DNA of 64,000 bases from Tetradesmus obliquus (taxonomy: Eukaryota > Chlorophyta > Chlorophyceae > Sphaeropleales > Scenedesmaceae). Positions 58,340 to 64,000 of the stretch are shown piece after piece; positions within the stretch are counted from its first letter, which is position 1; each line of letters begins with the position of its first letter. A program made the position numbers and the translations under genes. The stretch lies in contig CP126191.1 in assembly GCA_030272155.1 (NCBI GenBank), positions 8,268,501 through 8,332,500 of the forward strand. The letters are read 5' to 3'. The notes under the pieces were generated by a model, which saw nothing but the letters and a program-made list of their open reading frames with translations, was not told the DNA's origin and ran no database searches.

Positions 58340-61300
58340 CTGCGCAGCAGCCACGCAACAACGGCAACTTGTATTGAATGCCCCAGAGCGCTCGACTCTT
58401 TCTGGGGCAGAACCATTGACCAAGGTTTGATCCCAGGTTGATAGCTGAGGGATGGTGGCAACTTGCCACAAATTGAATAAGCAGCTGAAGCCGCTAAATG
58501 AAATTATCTAAAGTATCTGTGCATGGAGAAAGCAATACCTCCAGAAAACGCCCCAAGTACCCCCGGAACACACCTGCTGCTACTGATCCTCCGCATCAGA
58601 AAGCCTCTCTGGGGCTTCGTCATACACAAGCTCCTTCACTGGCGCTGGCTCCAGCGGCAGCTCAGGGCCCTCATCAGGCATCCTCTGCCAGTATAACTGC
58701 AAGAACACACAATAAAAATGTATTCATCAGTTGATATTTGCCAGTAAGGAAGGTAGCTGCCTGGTGGTGCTACTACTGTGAGTTCAATGTGAGTATCCGC
58801 ACACACATGTTCAGACTTCCTGCACTGCATGGCGTTTGAAACCAGCACACAATGCTTTGTTACCTCAATGTTGGAGGCCTGAGGGCTGACTGACACCATA
58901 TAGGGTGACATCTCTGCCAAACGTCGCTCGTTGATCCGGCCCTCAGCCAGGGCCTGTCTTGCAGCATAGCGCGCCTGAAAGATGAGGCATCGCCTGAACG
59001 GCCGTGCTGATGTTCGGAAGGTCAGCAGCTTGCCATGAAGGTCGCTGAACCTCAAGTGGAAACCCTCCTCATTCTTCAGCCTGGATTAAAAACATGAGCA
59101 GTGGCAGTTGTGAAGCTAGCACAGAAGGTCAGGTAATAGGTCGGACGATTGGCGCTCTTGTCTCTTTCGAGTGCGAAAGGGTAGCTGTCTCCACAACCTC
59201 AGCTGCTTACTGCTTTTACGACAGCAGGCACCACGCATGGAGAATAAGTCCTTGAACCCTGAACATTGCTGCAGCAAACAACCCATATGAGCATTGCTTC
59301 CTTGTGAATGCATATGCCTAAGCCTCAAAATGCTGAGCGATGATTTCAAATTGAGCAAATGCCTCTAAAACAAGCAACCCTCTCCCCCTGTCAGCAACGA
59401 GCAAGAAACTCACTCGCGCAACTGGAGCTGCTGTTCAGTGGGCAGCTTGTCCCCAGAGTTTTTCCAGGGATAGTGCTTGGTATCATGCAGCTGCAGCTCT
59501 TTGGGCCCCAGCCAAAGCATACGGTAGTCTCCCTGGGCCCTGTCGTCGCCCTTCTTGCCCTCCCAAGTGATGCACATGTACCCATTATCAAAAGCCTCCT
59601 CCAAGGGCCTGTGCAGTGGAAGCATATGAGAGCAGCAAGTCAGGTGAAATGCTAGTGAGATGCCTTCACGGAGTTTTAAATCACTGCGGGGTTTTAAAAT
59701 CACTCTCAACATGCACCAGGTTGATGCAGCTTAACACAAATGTGTATGACTTGTGGGCGCCCTGCCCAGCCATTACCCACAGATGCATACCCCCGCCTTG
59801 ATGATTTTGGCTGCATGGCACAGCAGTCGTTACAAACACCGTGACCAGGCCGCCTTTGGCCACTCCACTGTCCTAGCGTTTGGCCTGGGGGTGAGGAAAA
59901 GAGACTACAGAGGTCTCTGTGTGGCGTGCACACTCGGCCCACTACCCCTGCCCCCCAAAAGCTGCCTGCACAATCAGGGTTGTCAGAACCTTTGAGTCTA
60001 CTTCACCTCTGCGTGAGCTGTTGGGTGAAAGAGAATCCATCCAGCTCAAGAGATCTCTTGAGTGCTCTAGTTCCAGGCTCTCGGGCAGGGAGTTGCTTGT
60101 TGTGACAAACGTGCTCATGTGAAACCTTCCCCCAACAGATGACACTCCTGCCAGCACCACGTGAGTGTTTCAGCCCTGAAACAGAGCAGGGTCAGCACTT
60201 ACTTAATGAGCAGCAGGCCATTGGCGGGATCGTTGATGTTGGTGAAGCCCAGCACCCGGTCAACGTCGATGCGCCAGCTGTGCTTGAAGAGATGGGCGCC
60301 GCACACCAGCTGCTTGGGAATGAACTTGCCCAGGCCCATGCAAAGAAGCTCATCCGGGTGCTCTTGGTCTTCGCAGCCATATTCCTGCATGACGGCAACA
60401 CCAAGTGCAAATAAGTCATGCGTATGTAATGTACAGTGCCAAATAGGTCCCCCTCCTTGTTTTGAAAGCAGGTCACTTGCTAAATCTGCTTATGGATGTG
60501 GATGCATCCAGTGTGATCCCACACGGCAAGCAGCCACGTTGGCCATACAATGTGAGATCTCACTTCCCCTCCCCCTCTACTCTAGGAGAATTAGCCTATG
60601 ATGGCATGCAACAATTCTATTGTGGAGAAGTTCCCCTCCTGACCTGAATGAGTGTTGACTTAAATGTGGGGTCCCGGTGTTGCGTGGCCTGGCTGGAGGT
60701 GTACTTGAATTGAGAAGTTGCGCCGTTGCGGAGATACGTGTTGGTGACTCTCAGCTCCTTGGCCACGACATCCTGCTGCCTGACCAATTGGTCTTGCAAG
60801 ACAACCTGCTGCCTGACCAACTCCAGCAAGGGTGCCCTCAGCAGCTCTAGGGACGGAAAGCTATGCTCACCACCTGATTCTCCTGCAACAGTGAACAACA
60901 TTGAACAAAGCACAAAGAAAAAAAAGTCGTTGGCCAGGCAATTTTGTTCGCACTTGCTTAGAAGTATCTTGCTGACTGCATGCGGCTGTGCAAATTGCAG
61001 CCCATTCAGCAGGTTCCTGCGCCCGTTGTCACACTTTCAGTCAGCTAGCACCAGTGCAGTTCACCTGCAAAAGCACGCAGCAGCCTATCCACCAATGCGG
61101 GCTTCACGCCAGCAGCCAGCAGAGTCTCTGCCCTAGCCAGCGTCAAATCGCTTTCTCCTTCGTAGCCAGCTTGCAACAGCATCGCTATTTGATCGTCAGT
61201 GCACTTTGCTGCTGCATCGGGCCCAAGTTTTGCGATCAACAGCTGTTTGAGTGCATCAGCTGCCTGCTGCTGCTGCTGCTGCTGCTGCTGCATCTCATCA

Positions 61301-61962
61301 AGCGATGACCTGCACACAGCAACAGCAGAACAATAAATGGTGTGCCCCGTTGATTCAAGCCATGTAAGACGTTTGGCGCCCCAAGAATGCAGACGTGCAG
61401 CAACTCAGCCACAACTCCGAGTGCGGGTTGCTCACCTGCAACAGAATGTTGAACTAGGACAAGCTCTAATAGCTACGACAACGAAGCAGAGACCCTCTGC
61501 GCTTCCAGCCTGCTCGAGAGTGCTTGTATGAAGAGGCCACTGTCAGGACTAGATGAGGCGGTCAGAGAACGCAAATGTGATGTACTCAACCAAAGCTACA
61601 CAAGTCGACAGCTGTGAAAAGCTCGAGGCAGTCAGCAACAGGGTGACCGAGTAGACGGACGTTGACAGTAGGGCCCCTAAGGGCGCCCTCAACCGGGGAA
61701 CAACGATGTAGAAACTAACGCCGCACGTGCATTAGTGCTGCGATGTCCATGATGTAGTACTTCATGAACTAGTAGTACTCAGCTCTGGAGGTGCGATGTT
61801 CAGAAGCAGCTTTGCTGTGGGGGGTCTGGTGCGGTGGCCACTGAGACTGGCAAGTGAGCAAGCCTACCTCAAACGAGTAAAGTGCTCCGCAGACCATACA
61901 ATCTCTTCTGCCAGCCTGCAGCGGTACCTGGCCTGCCGCCGGCTACTCCTTGGGAATCAGCA
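57880..61962. repeat. Segmental duplication, copy 2 (HNH gene block)
   Basis: Counterpart of 51217-55297. Introns, intergenic flank and even the non-coding 5' region match almost base for base. Confidence 0.92.
58580..61293 (-). CDS. HNH-nuclease-like protein, tandem copy 2
   Basis: Same six-exon structure as copy 1: 61293-61065, 60882-60644, 60384-60203, 59608-59414, 59080-58864 and 58696-58580, giving 392 aa. All splice sites and the HNH core (VCGAHLFKHSWR, FTNINDPANGLLLIKPLEEAFD) are unchanged. Differences from copy 1 are six fewer Gln codons, a 33-base in-frame insertion in exon 2 (LVRQQVVLQDQLVRQQ instead of LVRQQ), and a few substitutions (for example Lys to Gln in AMLLQAGYEG, and Leu to Val before KPALVDRLL). 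No stop or frameshift is present in either copy, so both may be expressed. The 5' start has the same uncertainty as copy 1. Confidence 0.78.
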
Positions 61963-61968
61963 GTGGCA
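61294..61968. other. 5' flank of HNH copy 2 up to the poly(C) junction
   Basis: Near-identical to 54627-55297. It ends at a C12 tract (61969-61980), beyond which the sequence jumps to the intron 6 / exon 7 region of the coiled-coil copy. Confidence 0.6.
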
Positions 61969-61984
61969 CCCCCCCCCCCCACCC

Positions 61985-62132
61985 CCTGCTGCTGGTTTCT
62001 GGTCCGCAACATCAACTGTGCTTCTGGGCTGTGTGTTGTGCTGTTTTCTCAACTTTGTGGCGCTGAACACGCCTTGCCGTGGATGCTGGACTTGCCGCCT
62101 GCTGTGGACAGCGGCTCAGAGGAGGACTACTG
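61985..62132 (+). pseudogene. Second, smaller remnant of the coiled-coil gene (end of exon 7)
   Basis: After the C-rich junction, 61985-62079 matches the intron 6 3' part of the copy at 56228. It then jumps, with about 75 bases deleted including the acceptor and the start of exon 7, into the last codons (MLDLPPAVDSGSEEDY and stop, 62080-62132). With no acceptor and no exon 6 it cannot be a working exon. Confidence 0.8.
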
Positions 62133-64000
62133 AGCAGCAGCACACACGCGCAGGGCAGCACCAGCAATGCTGTGGTTAGCTCTGCTAGTATTCTGCTGGC
62201 ATTCTGGATGTGGTGCAAGCAGCAAATCCTGCACATCTGGGCTCGGTTTGATGGTGGGTGTGATTCATCGTGTGATGAGATTCTGGCTGAGTGCTTGCAC
62301 TGTATGCTGCCACTGTCTGGCAGTTGGGGGTGCTGCACTGCAGCTGATGGCATCAGCGCCCTGTGTCCTGGTGGCAAATGGAATGTAGCCAACATGCAGC
62401 TCTGTGAGGGCTTCGGATCTGGCAGGGTTGCTCTATGCGCTGAGCACTGTTGTACTCTAGTGTATCTGGCTTGGACATGTTCAGACAGGCTTTACACCCA
62501 TATTCACTTGTATTGCTGGAAAGAGCAGCAGCACAGCTTACAATCGTGCCAGATGCTGTGAGCAGCCCAAACGTATTGAAGTATTTGAGCAGTGCCAATC
62601 AGCAGCGGCTGTAGCAGCAGATGCGGTGGAACTTGTGCCAGCCAGGTTCAGCCTATTGCGTTCTGACGTGACGTGCTGTACGAGAGTCGTGCTGATGTAT
62701 GTACCTTCCCCTGTATATCTCAACCTTGGGACGCAGCTATGGAACATTAGTGGACAGCTCATTCTGTATGGGGCAGTGGTGCAGCCCCTTGTCTTGTGCT
62801 CCGATTTCTGCACAATGGAGTGTAGACTGTACAAACTGTGATGGCTGTGATGTATTTTTTCGTATCAACCTCCGTCAATGGGTGTTTTGCTCTGAAGAAT
62901 GCTTCAAACTGCTGCCACGTGCCAGTGCACTGGCAGACCACATTGTTGGCAACAGTCAAGTTTTCTGTGACACCTTGCCACAGGAAAAGTTCTGGCAGGG
63001 GCAGTATGTTTTATCCAACAGCAATATAGTATCATCATAGGCAGGCTCATGCAGGGCATGTGTGTGGCCCTCGTCTAAATCATGCATGCTCTTAGGCAGA
63101 ACTGTACTTGACTGTACTTCACATGCTTGATGTTTTGCCTCACATAGTTGCTGCCCGTGAAGGGTGTTTGTTCAAACATCTCGCGCCTGGATAGCAGGTG
63201 CACATTCTTGTGTGGTGATGTGTTACAGAAGGCACCAAACACCTGCAACCTGGTGTGAAATGCCGTCAAGCACAGCTAATGGTACCAAACCGTCAAGCAA
63301 TCGGCAGTAGCTTATGTGTTGTTACCCCAGACATCACACCTCATGCGTGGTGCGCGCCGTGTGCTGGAGCACACGGCTGTGAAGATATGTATTTATCTGT
63401 TGCTGCAGCATCATCCGCAGCCATCTTATAGCAAGACATTGCCAAATTGCCAGCAGTGCTGAAAACTGGCATCACCACATGGCCAAGGTGTACAGTGGCC
63501 CCTGGCAGCATGCTGTTGACATGTGAACAGCAGGCTACACTGGTATTCCTACGCAGTGCGGCACAGGCTGTGCATGCTATGGAGAGTGGCTGTGCTGTCG
63601 GGGGCGTGTGCCTGCCCCATCATGTCGTATGCTGATGACATCCAGTATATGGCCGGGATGCTTTAATTAGTGTATACATGCAAGGGTCTCTGCCATGACG
63701 TACACACAGTACTTACTAGTATTATACGATTCCGCATATATGCAGTGTGGGTGTGCACGGCACACGCCGCCGGTATGCGTGTATACATGAACCACGGAGA
63801 GTGCTCAGAGGATGCGGGCGTACAGGTCCCAGATGCTGCGTGCGGTGACTTTGATTTGCGAGGTAACAAGGCATCCTCACAGCAGCCATGCTTCCAAGCG
63901 CTGTTCAGTCTGTAATGTACAACTGGCACTGGCATGCCAGTGCGGCGCACTGCGCAGCGGCAGCAACCTCAGGCTGCGCTGCAGCTGCACCAGCACTACA
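62133..64000. repeat. Segmental duplication unit 3, cut by the window edge
   Basis: 62221-62761 resembles 49560-50005 of unit 1 but is missing from unit 2, whereas 62762-64000 is almost identical to 56529-57767 of unit 2. The next YnfA-like and HNH copies would be expected just right of the window. I see no gene within it. Confidence 0.8.

Overview
The window is nuclear DNA of a green alga, most likely a chlorophyte of the Chlorophyceae (Sphaeropleales-like; this placement is inference). The reasons are spliced genes with short exons and GTGAG/GTGCG donors, TGTAA-type poly(A) signals, CTG/CAG triplet runs throughout introns and exons, and several plastid-targeted proteins with plant or algal relatives. 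There are no bacterial operons, CRISPR arrays or confident RNA genes. Most long open frames opposite the genes are antisense artefacts of the CAG/CTG-rich composition.

Left part (1-20 kb): a Rubisco/aldolase-type SET-domain lysine methyltransferase (minus, 5113-1362); a PHT4/ANTR-type major facilitator anion transporter (minus, 9026-5606); divergent from it, the plastid pyruvate dehydrogenase E2 subunit (plus, 10005-13753, seven exons resolved to the base); and, convergent with that, an AMBRA1-like WD40 protein (minus, 19881 to about 15567).

Middle part (20-44 kb): a gene-poor 4 kb; an SBP-box transcription factor whose second zinc site lacks its histidine (minus, 26037-23982); a PLAT-domain plus PTC7-like PP2C phosphatase fusion (minus, 33329-28504, nine exons); the plastid glycolate/glycerate translocator PLGG1 with a long Ala-rich N-terminal extension (minus, 39467-34440, eight exons); and a thioredoxin-like [2Fe-2S] ferredoxin plus TPR protein (minus, 43668 to about 41431).

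Right part (44-64 kb): a small two-helix membrane protein (plus, 5' end unresolved) and an acidic coiled-coil protein of unknown function (plus, 46671-49434). An unstable array of about 6.65 kb segmental duplications follows. Each unit carries a decayed 3' copy of the coiled-coil gene, a YnfA (UPF0060)-like fragment and a complete HNH-nuclease-like gene. Two HNH genes lie inside the window (54626-51926 and 61293-58580), and a third unit runs off the right edge.

The most unusual recurring feature is 'exon-edge echoing'. In three genes, five introns contain one to three extra tandem copies of the adjoining exon end together with its splice site. This looks like repeated local duplication across exon/intron junctions. 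Several genes here act in plastid carbon metabolism (E2, PLGG1, Rubisco/aldolase methyltransferase, anion transporter, Fe-S TPR protein), but nothing in the sequence shows that they are co-regulated.
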